Of a DNA stretch of 64,000 nucleotides, positions 1-11,860 are shown one piece after another. Origin of the DNA: Perilla frutescens (Eukaryota > Streptophyta > Magnoliopsida > Lamiales > Lamiaceae); NCBI GenBank assembly GCA_026008535.1, contig BRKX01000010.1:3671001-3735000 (forward strand). Direction: 5' to 3'. How positions within the stretch are numbered: position 1 is the first letter of the stretch; each line of letters begins with the position of its first letter. The notes beneath the pieces were generated by a model, which worked only from the letters and a program-made list of their open reading frames with translations, was not told the DNA's origin and made no database searches. Made by a program: the position numbers and the translations under genes.

Positions 1-513
1 AAGGCGGTGATGAGGAAGAGATTCATACCAAGCTACTACTATCGAGAGCTATACAACAAGTTGCAAAACTTGAGACAAGGTACGAATAGTGTAGATGACT
101 ACTTCAAGGAAATGGAGGTCTCAATGATCCGAGCAAATGTGGAGGAAGATAGAGAGGCCACAATGGCTCGATTTCTAGCCGGTTTGCATAGAGAGATCCG
201 AGAAGTGGTGGAGTTGCAGCACTATGTCGAAATGGAGGACATGGTACAAATGGCTATCAAAGTAGAGAACCAACTCAAGAGGAGGGGGAACAACAACCGA
301 GTGAGTTCTTCCACATGGAAGTCAAACTCAAATTCCAACACAGCTCCATGGAAAGCTTCAAATCAAGGGAAGAAAGACGAGAAGCAACCGTTCACTAAGT
401 CGAAGATGGAGACGTCTACAGTTATGGGATCAAACAACCAAGATTTATCGGGTAACCGAAACCGAGACATTAAGTGCTTTAAATGTCAAGGTAGAGGACA
501 CATAGCCAATTAG
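1..513 (+). pseudogene. gypsy gag C-terminal part with broken zinc knuckle
   Basis: The reading frame is open from the window edge and gives a retrotransposon gag domain (charged, with WXXF-like helices) followed by a Ser/Asn/Lys-rich linker and a CCHC zinc knuckle beginning CFKCQGRGHIAN. A TAG stop at 511-513 falls inside the knuckle, immediately before its last cysteine, and the same frame continues downstream into protease. The stop is what a CAG to TAG transition would give. Gag would package the RNA in the particle; here translation would stop before protease. It belongs to the same original frame as the next two entries. Confidence 0.8.
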
Positions 514-1440
514 TGCCCAAACCGACGTGTGATGATCCTAAAGGACAATGTTGAGATTGTGACGGATGAAAAAGAAGTTGATCCGGAGATGCCGGGTTTA
601 TCCGAGTCGAGTGGGGAGGAGGAGTACGCAGCGCCCAACGCTCTCATTTTGGTTGCACGCAAATCTCTTAGCCTGCACACCAAGAGCGTCGACGAGGAGC
701 AAAGGGAGAACATATTCCATACCCGATGCCACATCAAGGATAAGGTATGTAGTATGATTATTGATGGCGGTAGTTGTACTAACGTTGCAAGTGTTGTGAT
801 GGTGACAAAGTTAGGATTGCCGGTTCTCAAACATCCTAAGCCATACAAGCTGCAATGGTTGAATGATAGTGGAGAAACCAAGGTGAATAAGCAAGTTCGA
901 GTGCCAATTCGGATTGGCAAGTATGAAGATGAAGTGTTGTGCGACGTTGTACCTATGCAAGCGGGACATATTTTGCTAGGACGTCCATGGCAATTCGATA
1001 GGAGGGTGAAGCATGATGGCTTCACAAATAAGTACTCTTTTGTACTTAACAAGAAGACGGTGACACTAGCTCCTCTAACACCATCTCAAGTGTACGAGGA
1101 CCAAGTGAAGCTACAAGAGGAGGCCGATACCATGAGGAAGAAAGGAAAAGAGGTTAACGTTGGCAAGGAGGTGGTCCAACATGCTTGTTTTGCAACAGCC
1201 AGTGATGTCAAATGGGCTATGCAACATGAGAAGCCAATGTACTTGATGATCCGCAGAGATGTGTTAATGAGTGCTAACCCATTTGACCCATCTTTGCCTA
1301 GTCCTATTGTGTCTCTTTTGCAGGATTTCAAGGATGTCTTTCCCGAAGAGATTCCACCGGGTTTGCCACCAATTAGGGGAATCGAGCACCAAATTGATTT
1401 CATGCCCGGCGCCACATTGCCTAACCGACTAGTATATTGA
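514..1440 (+). pseudogene. gypsy protease and linker segment of pol
   Basis: It continues the gag frame after the 511-513 stop. An aspartic protease active site is seen at about 757-790 (MIIDGGSCTN, the D-G-G form common in plant gypsy elements), followed by an ILLGRPW segment typical of the protease C-terminal part. The protein then runs into the FPEEIPPGLPP linker that precedes RT in gypsy elements. A second nonsense codon, TGA at 1438-1440, interrupts the frame just before RT and fits a CGA to TGA change. No shift in frame is needed across either stop, so two point changes account for all of the visible damage. Confidence 0.8.
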
Positions 1441-4269
1441 AGCAACCCTGAGGAGACAAAAGAGCTGGAACGTCAAATACATGAGCTACTGGAGAAAGGC
1501 CAAGTGAGGGAGAGTTTGAGTCCATGCACGAGTCCAGTTTTGCTCGTGCCGAAGAAGGATTCATCACTACGGATGTGTGTCGACTGCAGAGCCGTCAACA
1601 ACATTACGGTAAAGTATCGACATCCCATTCCCCGCTTAGATGATATGCTAGATGAATTACATGGTGCATGCATATTTTCTAAAATAGACTTAAGAAGTGG
1701 ATATCACCAAATTCGTATTAAGGAAGGGGATGAGTGGAAAACGACATTCATTACAAAACTAGGATTGTATGAGTGGTTAGTTATGCCGTTTGGGTTAACA
1801 AATGCTCCTAGTACATTTATGCGTCTTATGAACCATGCCTTTATAGGTAGATTGGTAGTGGTTTATTTTGATGACATATTAATCTATAGCAAGAATGAAG
1901 AGGACCATGTTGAGCATTTGAAATTTGTTTTGCTTGCTTTGAGAAAGGAACAACTATATGCTAACTTGAAGAAATGCACCTTTTGCATAGATAAGGTTGT
2001 GTTTCTTGGTTTTGTTGTTAGTGCAGATGGAGTACAGGTGGATGAAGAGAAGGTTCGAGCCATTCAAGAGTGGCCGACGCCAACAAATGCGAGTGAGGTT
2101 CGAAGTTTCCATGGACTTGCGAGCTTCTATTGGCGTTTCGTTCCATATTTCAGTAGTATCGCAGCACCCATGACCGAGGTGATCAAGAAGACTGTGGAAT
2201 TTCATTGGGGAGAAGCACAAGAGAAAGCGTTTCAAACGCTCAAGGAGAAATTAACACATCCACCGGTACTATCTCTTCCAAACTTTTCTAAAACTTTTGA
2301 GATAGAATGTGATGCTTCTGGTGTTGGAATTGGTGCAGTGTTGATGCAAGAGAAACGACCCATTGCCTACTTCAGTGAGAAGCTTGGTGGCGCCACTGCA
2401 AAATACCCGACATATGACAAGGAGTTGTATGCACTAGTTCGGGCATTACAGACGTGGCAACACTATTTGTGGCCTAAGGAATTTGTGATCCACACCGATC
2501 ATGAGTCATTGAAGCATTTGAAGGGGCAACATAAGTTGAACAAGAGACATGCCCGCTGGATGGAGTTTGTAGAGACGTTTCCATACGTCATCAAGTATAA
2601 GCAAGGGAAAGAAAATGTAGTAGCTGACGCACTATCGAGGAGGTATGCTTTACTTTCCGCCTTAGATGCTAAGTTACTTGGTTTTGAGCACATTAAGAGT
2701 ATGTATAGTGAGGATGGTGATTTTAAGGATATATATGCTGCATGTGAAGAATCTGGAGATGGGAAATTTTATAGGCATGATGGATATTTGTTTAGAGAAA
2801 ATAGGTTGTGTGTGCCTAATTGTTCCATGCGTGAGCTTTTATTGTTGGAGTCACATGGTGGTGGTTTGATGGGGCATTTTGGAGTAGCCAAGACTTTAGC
2901 TGCATTGAGGGAGCATTTCTTTTGGCCTCATATGAAACGTGATGTGGAACGTGTGTGTGCTAAGTGTGTTACATGTAGACAAGCCAAATCTCGAGTCCAA
3001 CCACATGATTTATACATGCCTTTGCCTATTCCTACATCACCTTGGATAGATATATCTATGGATTTTGTGTTAGGATTGCCTAGGAGTAAACGTGGTCATG
3101 ATTCTATTTTTGTGGTTGTGGATAGATTTTCCAAGATGGCACATTTCATAGCATGTTCTAAAACAAATGATGCATCCTACATTGCTGATTTGTTCTTTAA
3201 AGAAGTTGTGCGTTTACATGGCATGCCCAAAACCATTATTTCTGATAGAGATGTTAAGTTCTTAAGTTATTTCTGGAAGACTTTGTGGTGTAAGTTAGGT
3301 ACGAAGCTTTTGTTTTCTACTACTTGTCACCCACAGACTGATGGTCAAACGGAAGTAGTAAATAGGACTTTATCTACATTGTTAAGGGCAATAATTAAAA
3401 AGAACATCAAAACTTGGGAAGAATGTTTGCAACATGTTGAATTTGCATATAATAGGTCTGTGCATTCTGCACCTCAGTTTTCTCCATTTGAAGTTGCATA
3501 TGGCTTTAACCCTTTAACTCCGTTGGATTTGATTCCTTTACCTGTTCATGAGCATACTAACCTTGAAGGGGAAAAAAGAGCTGATTTTGTTAAACAGATA
3601 CATGAGAAGGCTAGAGCAAACATAGAGTGGCGAACCGAGCAGTATGCCAATAAGGCCAACAAGGGGCGACGGAAGGTTGTGTTTGAGCCTGGTGAATGGG
3701 TTTGGCTACATATGCGTAAAGAGCGATTTCCAGTTCAGAGGCGTTCAAAGTTGCTTCCTAGAGGCGATGGACCATTCCAAGTTGTGGAGCGCATCAGTGA
3801 CAATGCATACAAGTTGGACTTGCCAGGTGAGTACAAAGTGAGTTCTTCATTTAATGTTGCTGACTTAAGTCCTTTTGATGTAGGTGACGAGCTGGATTTG
3901 AGGACAAATCCTTTTCAAGAGAAGGGGGATGATAAGACCCGAGCTGAGGAGATGTCCGATCCAATCAAAGTGCCAGAAGGACCGATAACACGAGCAAGAG
4001 CTAAAAGGTTCAAGGAAAGCCTCAATGGGTTCATGCGAGAGATCTGGAACCAAGAGTTGGCTAAACGACCCGTAGAAGGAGAAGAACCCGATCCCAAGTG
4101 GAAGATAGTGATCTCGAGCTGCGGGCACGGACTACAGCACGAGTCAGGACATGAGCACTCGGTCGCGCCGCTTGGCGCGAGCTACAGCGCGGGTGAACAC
4201 GCGAGTGGAACCGGTCGCACCACCAACGCTTCGGGCGATGAGACTGGCGCGTTCTACAGCGCGACCTGA
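1441..4269 (+). pseudogene. gypsy reverse transcriptase, RNase H and integrase
   Basis: The open stretch of over 940 codons is in the frame of gag and protease; the first ATG in it is at 1504. RT shows the YFDDILIY catalytic box near 1860 and SKIDLRSGYHQI near 1680. RNase H begins near 2305 (ECDASGVGIGAVL) with TDHESL near 2497. Integrase shows an HHCC zinc finger near 2875-2985, then catalytic Asp in MDFVLG, Asp in SDRDVKF and Glu in the QTEVVNR region. The C-terminus is unusual: the last 45 or so codons run into a GC-rich tandem repeat (4132-4376) ending at a TGA at 4267-4269. The enzymatic segment is itself intact, but two stops upstream separate it from gag. Confidence 0.88.
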
Positions 4270-4376
4270 GGCGCGAGTGAAGCCGGTCGCACCACAGACA
4301 CTGCACGGAATGAGACCGGTGCGACCTACAGCGCGAGTGGAGGCGCGATTGACCCCGTGTCGCGCCCATCTGGGTG
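4132..4376 (+). repeat. 72-bp GC-rich tandem repeat at the gypsy 3' coding end
   Basis: CTACAGC starts recur at 4132, 4182, 4254 and 4326. The last three are exactly 72 bp apart, and the first copy is shortened to 50 bp. Units share GCGCGAGTG and CCGGTCGCACCAC. The period is a multiple of three, so the repeat is readable in frame and forms the protein tail until the TGA in the second full unit. Confidence 0.8.
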
Positions 4377-4999
4377 TGTCCGGAATTGCGCGATTTTATG
4401 TTTTAATTTCCTAGTTTAAGTTGGATATCAATTTAGGGCTTAGTTGATTTTGGACCAACTATATAAGGCTTGTAACTCTTATTTTTAAGAACAACTTTGA
4501 TATCATTAATTTTATTACGTGAGTTATTCACTTTTCTCTCTGAGAGAGTTATTCGAGTTTCACAACACATCGTGAGATTCAATCGACTTATCAAACGGAT
4601 TCGCACCCCCGTTTGTGGCGTCATCACCCAATCCAGGTTCGTGTTTCCAATTGATCGAGGGTCTCGACTACATCGTGTTCGAGGTTTGACATCTTTGTGA
4701 GGCTAGGGTTTGGATCCATCCATCCATTCCGTGGAATCTGCTACAATCCTGGATAAATCATCTGCTGTCTTTGTCGTATGCCGGCGAGGATCGCATTAAT
4801 GAGAATCCAATGCAAATAATGTGACATGTATATGTGATTTTTTGCATATAAATTGACAAGACATACGAATCATGTTAGCTTTACTTTTACATGTTAGATT
4901 TACTTTTGCATGTTAGATTTAACTTTGCTTTTATATAATTTAGACATATGCATGTGGGTTTGTAGGCAAATAAATAAGAGTACTAGAGATATATAAAAT
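4377..4999 (+). other. probable 3' LTR/leader part of the gypsy element
   Basis: No gene is visible. A TATATAAG box at about 4460-4467 is followed by pyrimidine-rich, leader-like sequence; this layout is what a U3-R-U5 region would show. The TG...CA ends cannot be fixed without the 5' LTR, which is outside the window. From about 4810 the sequence is plain AT-rich with repeated CATGTTAGATTTACTTTT phrases. Confidence 0.35.
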
Positions 5000-5155
5000 A
5001 CATTAATTATATATGAGGAAAATGACATATCACAATTACAATACACATTAATTATATGTGGGTAAAATACACCCCACAATTACAACACACATTAATTAAT
5101 TATATGTGAGGTAAAGACATCTCACAATTACAAACACATCCTACAATTACATTAA
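5000..5155. repeat. degenerate ~50-bp tandem repeat
   Basis: Three imperfect units each contain CATTAATTATATGTGRGG, then AAAATGACAT-like and CACAATTACAA phrases. The array lies just beyond the end of the minus-strand pseudogene at 5157. Confidence 0.6.
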
Positions 5156-5156
5156 T

Positions 5157-6069
5157 TTAATTTTGCCCAAACACAAGGGCAATTAGTAGGCGTTTCACCT
5201 CTTCATCTTCTAGAGATAAGTGATTTTTCTCCAATAATGTGTTCAACATTCTTTTTTCCATCTTCAAGGACATCCTTTGTGGCTTTTGGCTCTCTTCATC
5301 TTCAGAAGTCCTTGATCTTTTGGTGCTGCTACCACTTTCTTCATCATTTCTCATTCTATCTTCAAGACGAAGTCGTGTTGCATTGTTATGAAACGATGCA
5401 ACCCAGCTTAAATGCTTACTCATAACATCATTATAAACAACCAAGTTTTGAAACTTGCTGCCATTCGCTTCATAAATTGTATGAGCTTCCATCTCAATAT
5501 CCTTTTGGCTCATTCCATTTCTTTTTCTCTGATTTGTTTTTTCCAAAGCAGCAACCCACTTGCCAGCATTTTAACCCACTTGCCTGCATTTTAACCCACT
5601 TGCTTGCATTTTCACTAAGTTGTTTCATACAACCTTTCATTGATTTAATATTTCTTGGGTTGAGCTCGTCTGGATTTTCTGCTTGAGTTTCATGATATAA
5701 TTTATGCAGACGTGACCACATTGCGGGCCTCTTTTTATTCTTTCCATGTACACTGTATGTACTAACATAGATCTAAGGTGACATAAGAATTAAATCTTGT
5801 TTCACGGACCAACTTACATTTTTTTCTCCTTTCTGATTTTGGTTTGAGTGTTGAACTTTCCCAAACAAATTGTGAGAGATATTTTCTGTGTTGGATCGAA
5901 GTTCTTCAGATGATGGAATTTGAATGATGTTTGGTGAAAATTGGGAATTCTGATAATACTGAGAATTTTGTTGATCTTCTGAATTTGAAAAATTTTGTGG
6001 GTGAAAGTAGGTTCTAAAATTTGAAATTTTTTTGGAGTTATGATAATAATTTGGGTGATTTAGATCCAT
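5157..6069 (-). pseudogene. NAM-associated-domain protein (PIF/Harbinger companion-like), broken
   Basis: The minus strand reads an N-terminus starting MDLNHPNYY at 6069 and rich in Asn/Gln/Ser, which reaches WSVKQDLILMSP and stops at a TAG near 5775. The same frame resumes with MWSRLHKLYHETQAE (5721 down), then shifts into a frame giving MSQKDIEMEAHTIYE, STKRSRTSED and an acidic, coiled-coil-like C-terminus ending at 5157. These phrases are typical of plant proteins with the NAM-associated C-terminal domain, many of which accompany PIF/Harbinger transposases. The middle of the Myb-like domain appears deleted around 5722-5772. The frameshift coincides with a 20-bp triplication (5553-5612). 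Three breaks make this a pseudogene. No matching Harbinger transposase was found nearby. Confidence 0.7.
5553..5612. repeat. 20-bp unit in three tandem copies inside the NAM-like pseudogene
   Basis: AACCCACTTGCCAGCATTTT and two copies with one- or two-base changes lie head to tail at 5553, 5573 and 5593. The two extra copies add 40 bp (not a multiple of three), which is enough to account for the frame change in the pseudogene. Confidence 0.85.
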
Positions 6070-6269
6070 AACTTAAAATGAAGAAGAAATATGAGATTAA
6101 GAATTTGGTGAAATAAGATATGTGAGAAAAATGGAGTTTAGTTGTTTGTAAAACAATATATCAATATTAGGTTCTATTTATAGAGAAAAAAAAACAATAA
6201 ATGTTGTTATATTTTTTTTTTATAATTATATAAATTATTTAAATTTTAAATTAATATATATAAAATTAT

Positions 6270-6294
6270 GTGGCACCCAATTAGAGGGTGCCAC
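6270..6294. repeat. perfect 9-bp-stem hairpin upstream of the NAM-like pseudogene
   Basis: GTGGCACCC at 6270-6278 and GGGTGCCAC at 6286-6294 form a perfect stem with a 7-base loop. It sits about 200 bp upstream (minus sense) of the pseudogene start, in its former promoter or in an element end. A second smaller inverted repeat (GTGACAT...ATGTCAC) lies near 6392-6413. Confidence 0.6.
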
Positions 6295-6360
6295 ATGTGT
6301 ATGAATTGAGGAGCAACCTCAAGGTCGGCTATCCGCCCTAGTCGTCGTTGCAATGCATGA

Positions 6361-7189
6361 CTTTTTTTTTAAACCTGTTTTGTTGTTTCCCGGTGACATA
6401 CATTTGGATGTCACTGATAGCAATAGTCTAATAGAATTGAAAATACTGACCAGAATGAAGCGATGCTCGGGTGATATGGCTCCAGCCAGACAACCCGATT
6501 ACTGAAATGGAAAATGGTTGCTTCCTAGAGAGATAAAACGGGTTCATGGATCGGGCTAGTCGAATCCATGGAGCATGAATGGGACGTACAATTCTGAAGG
6601 AAAGAGGTACACCCATTTTTATTTATTGGGTTTTTTTTTCAGATTTTGTAAAAAGAAATTCAGTTTATATGCCGGAGGGAGTAGAGGGAGACATGAGCGT
6701 AATATTTTCAGATTACTACATGGTGTTTATGCAAGACCTCCAGATCAAATCTCAGTCGCGTCCCAGTGAATACAAAATTTTAACCTGAACCTATGAATAT
6801 CTCCAAAAAAAAAAAAAAAACACAACAACAACTTGACCTTTCAATGATCTATATAAATATTATGAACTTACAAAAAAAAAACATCATCATCTATTAGATT
6901 TACCCATTGTCATCAAAATTTTGAAAGAAGAATTAAGATTACAAGGTTCACACTTTCCCTTTTTTTATTTGGTCTATTTAACCCGTCGATTTTCTAAAAT
7001 GACTCATATTACATCTATAGATAGAAAATTTAACACTATAAACAAACACACATTAGCACACATTTTTGCAGACACTAAGATTTTTCACATAATTTTACAA
7101 TTAACCAAAATTGCAACAAATTAATAAATTATGATTAATAATTTATAAAATAATAAATACCAACAAATTTATTAATAAATTAATTAAGA

Positions 7190-7226
<37 letters not shown>

Positions 7227-7659
7227 TGAAAAAAATCAATATTTATAATACACACAAACACACACACACACACATATATATCGAGATAATTTATTAAATT
7301 ATTTTATATTATAAAATTTGATGATGAGTTCTACAATAAAGACCGAGTCTTCGTTTATGATGATTTAATGTTTTGATAATGGAGTAATATTTATGAATTT
7401 CATTCATCAATTGGATGAGAATTGATGTTGTTTTACTTACTCTTTTTATTTACTTTTCGATTATTATTCTGGATCATTATTTTCGACTTGGGCGTCGAAG
7501 AGCGAATGAACGACACCCCTCTGACGTTCCTCACTCTAATGTCTTTTTTATTTGTTTATACGGAATGTTGTGCTATGTTTTGCACTAAGCATGTTTATCA
7601 AACGTTTTACTTTGCACTTGTTGTAGTGTTTGGTTGTCATTGATCTTTATGACATTAAT
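6361..7659. other. AT-rich intergenic DNA with microsatellites
   Basis: No gene is supported. The stretch holds poly-A runs (near 6806 and 6873), an AAT microsatellite at 7191-7226, a CA run at about 7250-7274, and low-complexity AT DNA. Short open frames here have no recognisable domain or coding bias. Confidence 0.6.
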
Positions 7660-8800
7660 CAACACTGAGTTTTTTTTCCCAAGTACTACACATGCGGCTC
7701 TGGACAACGTTCACAAGGATGTACAAGAACGTGATCTGAACTTCATAAAAGACAGCTCAAGAATGAAGATAGGATTGAGTTGAAGTTGAAGACAGTTGTG
7801 CATCAAGACACAACTGAGATTATTCAACACACTGAGTATTGTCAGCTAGCTAGAGTGATAGCCAGAAGTCAGTTTATGAATATACAAGACATTTCAATGT
7901 GCTACCTGATGTGAATGTTCAAGATCAACAATGTTCATGGTAAAATTCAAGAACGTTTGCATGAACATATTTTGTCCATATTGTTCTTCCAAGAGTATTG
8001 AAATTGTTTTGAAGTTTGCCAACCAAGAGGGATTCAAGATCATTGTAGAAGATGCCTTAATCAGCTTGAAAAGTACGTGATTGAAGATAAAACATAAGTC
8101 TAACGATGGAAGAATTCTAAAAAGACATGTCCTCGGTTTTAGATTAAATAAGGAAAGTTTTCTTATTAGATTTATGATAGAATTAGGACTCATGTTTCCT
8201 TGTTAAGGCTATACATTGATCTATAAATATCCTTGGAACAGATCTTGTTAGTGGGAGTGACCGACTGCACCGAACTAGAGAGATTCTTAAAGAGCTCAAA
8301 ACGAGCCACATAAGTTTCGGTCATTGTTTAGACTAGGTTTAGTATTCTAGTCTTAGTGTTTTGAAATACTTTTCATACACTGTCAAAGGTTTCTCGGGAG
8401 AGAATACCTGTGGGAACTAGATAGAGAGAGTTTAGGTTGTGAGGGAACCTCACAGTTTAATTCATCAAAAGAGGGTGTTTAACGGGTATCAAGTGATGGA
8501 AGGTTAGCTCCGCGTAACATCCCAAGTAAACATTGCATCATAGTAGTGAATTATTTTCCGCAGACTTGGCAAGTTCCCCTTACATAGATCAATTGATCGA
8601 ATAAGATTATCAACTTTTTGTGTGCTTTACTTTATGCAATTTCAATTAAGTTCATTATAAAGTTCTTGCACATTATTGTGAACTTCATCTAACAACATTC
8701 AAGTACTTTTATGTGAACGTTTACTAAACAAATACTTCATATAGGTGTTTGTAATTTCACGGATCAACGGTACCTGAACTTTGAACGAATTTGATTGTAG
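7660..8800 (+). other. LTR-like retrotransposon remnant (possible solo LTR)
   Basis: This block is less AT-rich than its flanks and has no coding potential. It contains a CTATAAATATCC TATA box at about 8220-8231, followed by a long leader-like stretch with phrases such as TTTCTCGGGAGAGAATACC, which is the look of an LTR or 5' leader. I could not find matching TG...CA ends with a target duplication, nor a second copy, so this stays tentative. Confidence 0.3.
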
Positions 8801-8919
8801 ATATTTGCATCTACAAACATTTAATTGTAAATTTAAAATACGCGGATGATATTTTTAGATTAAATTAATTTTACAAATTATCTCAATATATATATTTATA
8901 TATAATTATTGAATTTTAC

Positions 8920-8921
<2 letters not shown>

Positions 8922-8985
<64 letters not shown>
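8922..8985. repeat. (TTA)n microsatellite
   Basis: There are about 21 uninterrupted TTA/ATT units. Confidence 0.95.
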
Positions 8986-9833
8986 GTGTTAATCTAGCCA
9001 GGCCGCCATTCGAAATCTTATTCGTGACATCTCTGGCGGGAGCATTCGAATGAAGAGACGATTTCGCATCTGGAGAAAGAGACGATTTGTGCCTTTTTTT
9101 TATTTCAGTTTCTGCATTTGATTTCCTTTTTAACTTTTTTTTTTGTGTGAAATATAAATAGACTTGGCAGTATTACTAAAAAAATAAACAGCGGTTCCAT
9201 TTTCGTGAAGGAAGTGTCTCAATGTACTTTTTTAAATTGTTTAAGGGGTCGAACGGACCGAGTCATACTTTAAGGAGGTGATTGGTATGATAGAATAAAA
9301 TTAGGTATAAATGGAATGATGATTTTTATGATTGGTATGCCTACGGAATAAAGAATATAATGAAATATTAGTTTTTTAATCTTATAATGAATATTTTATG
9401 TAATTTCAAATTTTTTGATAATTGAATAAAGTGTATGTAGTAGCTAATAAATATAACACATGCTTTAATTTATTTTTATATTTCTAAACGACATTTTTCT
9501 TTTTTAGTATATGATTTTTTTTTATTTTTTTAGCAAATTATAAACTATTTATTTTATTAAAGAACTTTATTCTAAAATATTTAATTAATCAATATATAAT
9601 AATTTGTATAAGTTAATAAAAATATTTTCACTTCATAGAAAACTACTTTGACATTTCAATTTTTCATTTGAATATATTAAATTATATCAAATACATAAAT
9701 ATTTTATATTGTATTATAGCTTATTTTTATGTTATATTTATTTCGGCATCACTTTTATTTTTCTTCAACAAAATTATAAAAGCTATCAAAATTTGATTGT
9801 AACATAGATTCATGAAAAATAGATATACAAATA
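8986..9833. other. intergenic AT-rich stretch
   Basis: No gene is visible. A phrase beginning GTGATTGGTATGATAGAAT near 9280 resembles the edge of a small inverted-repeat element, but I found no matching right end. Confidence 0.5.
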
Positions 9834-11353
9834 CAGTGGCAGATCCAGAAAATTTTCTTCGGGGGGGCGAAACGCAACTGTTCGTACTTTCTATTTATTC
9901 ATGCCGTTAAGAAAGAACACTAAAAATGAGACGACTATGAATAATTATGCATTTAATTACTTTTTATCATAGGTCTGTTTGTAAAATGATGTCATTTTCA
10001 TTTATTCATTGTTTTTTCTATACGATGTCATTTTACGATTAATTTACATATTCGTCTTTCTTTCCCTTCCCCAAATTAAAAAGAAAGGAATGTCTTTTTC
10101 ATTAAAATAAATAACTAAAAAAATAACATGAATAAATAAAATTTGATTGAATTCTTTTCTAATATAAACTAATTCATTAATTAAAATTTAATTGGTTATG
10201 ACTAACAATAAATTTGGAATAATAATTCATTCATACTAATCATTTGAGATAAAAATTATAATTCAGGTGGTGAATTAATAAAATGATAACTTCACAATAT
10301 ATAATTTATAAAATAAATTACGTGAATAACATAGATTAATAATTTCAAATAAATAATACAATTTTCTTTTTTTTTTTTAGGAAAAAAATAATGTAATTCA
10401 AGCATGATTCATTATTAAATTAAAGTTGATATCAATCTAATAAAGGCAAACACTTGCATGCATCATGATGCAAATAACACTATATGAGACGGGTTAGTCA
10501 AACCCACTTTTGACCCAGTCAACGCGGGTCAACCCGCGCTTTGACCCAGTCAACGCGGGTCAACCCGCGCTTTGACCCGGTCAACGCGGGTCAACCCATA
10601 AAAAAAAACTGTCCAAAGTGAGTATCAATCTTCCTATTAAAAAGTATCACAAAACATTCGAAAAGTACCATCTGTATCATTAAAAAGTAAGGGGTCTGCT
10701 AGTTATTTTATATAAGTTTATTTAGTTCAAATTCTGATTTTTTTTTTTCAGTTTTTATATTGTATGTGTTGAGATTAATCTAAAACAATCATCATTCTAA
10801 GAATTTGCAAAGGAAAGCAAAACACGAGTTCGGTAAAATAAAAAGTACCATGTGATAAGCAGAAAAGTATCAAGTACGATAAAGAAAGATATCAACCTGA
10901 GATTAATACTATCATCATTCCAACTACAATAAAAAGTACCATGTGCCACGTGGCACGCCCGTGTGGGGCCACGTGGCTGCTTGAAATAGGCGGAAATAAC
11001 CGCTATTGCATGTAATCTAATTCATAAAAGTCGATGTTAATTCAACCATAATTTGTTTAATTTGGGGATAATTTATTTTGATTTGTGTGTATTTAATTTT
11101 GTTCCAATATTTATTTCTATATTTGAGTAGGACCCAATTTCTGAAACTCAATTATATATAAAATAATATCATATATATATATTTTTAAAATATATCAAGC
11201 CTAACAACAAAAATCTTAAATTAAAAAAAATTAGGGAGGTAAAATTAAAATTTAACTAAATAACCCTATTATTTAAAAAAAAATGTTGGGGGTGGGGGGG
11301 CGGGGGGTTGGAGGGGGCAAATGCCCCCCTAAACCCCCTTCCATCTGCCCCTG
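9834..11353. mobile_element. non-autonomous hAT-type element, 1520 bp
   Basis: The left end CAGTGGCAGATCCAG and the reverse complement of the right end, CAGGGGCAGATGGAAG, form imperfect terminal inverted repeats of the CAGNGGCGGA type known for plant hAT elements. Both ends carry G-rich/C-rich tracts just inside (GGGGGGG near 9863; CCCCCC near 11323). The flanks are TACAAATA (9826-9833) and TACATATA (11354-11361), an 8-bp target duplication with one mismatch, as expected for hAT. No transposase is present; the interior is AT-rich with a 31-bp tandem repeat. Confidence 0.75.
10510..10598. repeat. 31-bp GC-rich tandem repeat, about 3 copies
   Basis: Units beginning TTGACCC start at 10510, 10541 and 10572. 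Each contains the inverted pair GGGTCAACCC and GCGCTTTGACCC, so the array can fold; each unit also holds a TTGACC core. It lies within the hAT-type element. Confidence 0.85.
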
Positions 11354-11796
11354 TACATATATATACACACATATATACCTTAGAGAAAGAAACACTTTTG
11401 CCCTTAAAATGCTTAGAAGATTCAAGATACTTTGATAAATGATTGGTGTGTTTTTTTTATAAAAGTTTGGAGTCCCTTTTATAGCGTGAGATTTGCAGAT
11501 GAACAGATTGTGATTAAATTGAGAAATAAATTCTTAATATGGTGGAGAGATAGTGAAGCGGCTCAATGATTTCAAGGGACAACCGTTTCAGAATTTTGAT
11601 CGAAGAATGGCATCTGCAGAATTGTTATTTTCCTTAGGAAGAAGACACCCAATATGGGCCAAAAATCTTGGACTAAGATATTTATATATTTTGAGGCTCA
11701 AAGTTTAAATATTGGGCTAGAATAAATGTTTGGGCTTGAAAATGGATCACTTAAGAAAGAAAAAAAAATTGTAACTATAAAAGATGTGAATATCCA

Positions 11797-11860
<64 letters not shown>

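Larger units (their letters stand above)
1..4800 (+). mobile_element. Ty3/gypsy LTR retrotransposon, 5'-truncated by window edge
   Basis: The stretch encodes, in order, gag with a zinc knuckle, aspartic protease, reverse transcriptase, RNase H and integrase. Integrase after RT is the Ty3/gypsy order. The 5' LTR and start of gag lie before the window. The RT wording (long conserved block around the YFDDILIY box, and an integrase tail with NVADLSPF) resembles plant CRM/chromovirus-type elements from memory; I see no clear chromodomain, so the clade is an inference. The 3' limit is uncertain because there is no second LTR to compare; a TATAAG-containing leader-like stretch after the coding region suggests the 3' LTR lies roughly within 4370-4800. 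Confidence 0.85.

Noticed and set aside
7422..7643. Hydrophobic 73-codon frame that could be a small membrane protein
   Set aside because: TTT/TTA-rich frames arise easily in AT-rich DNA; there is no start context, no homology known to me, and no neighbouring gene signal.
9275..9390. GTGATTGGTATGATAGAAT-type phrase as the left end of a MITE
   Set aside because: No inverted counterpart or target duplication was found downstream.
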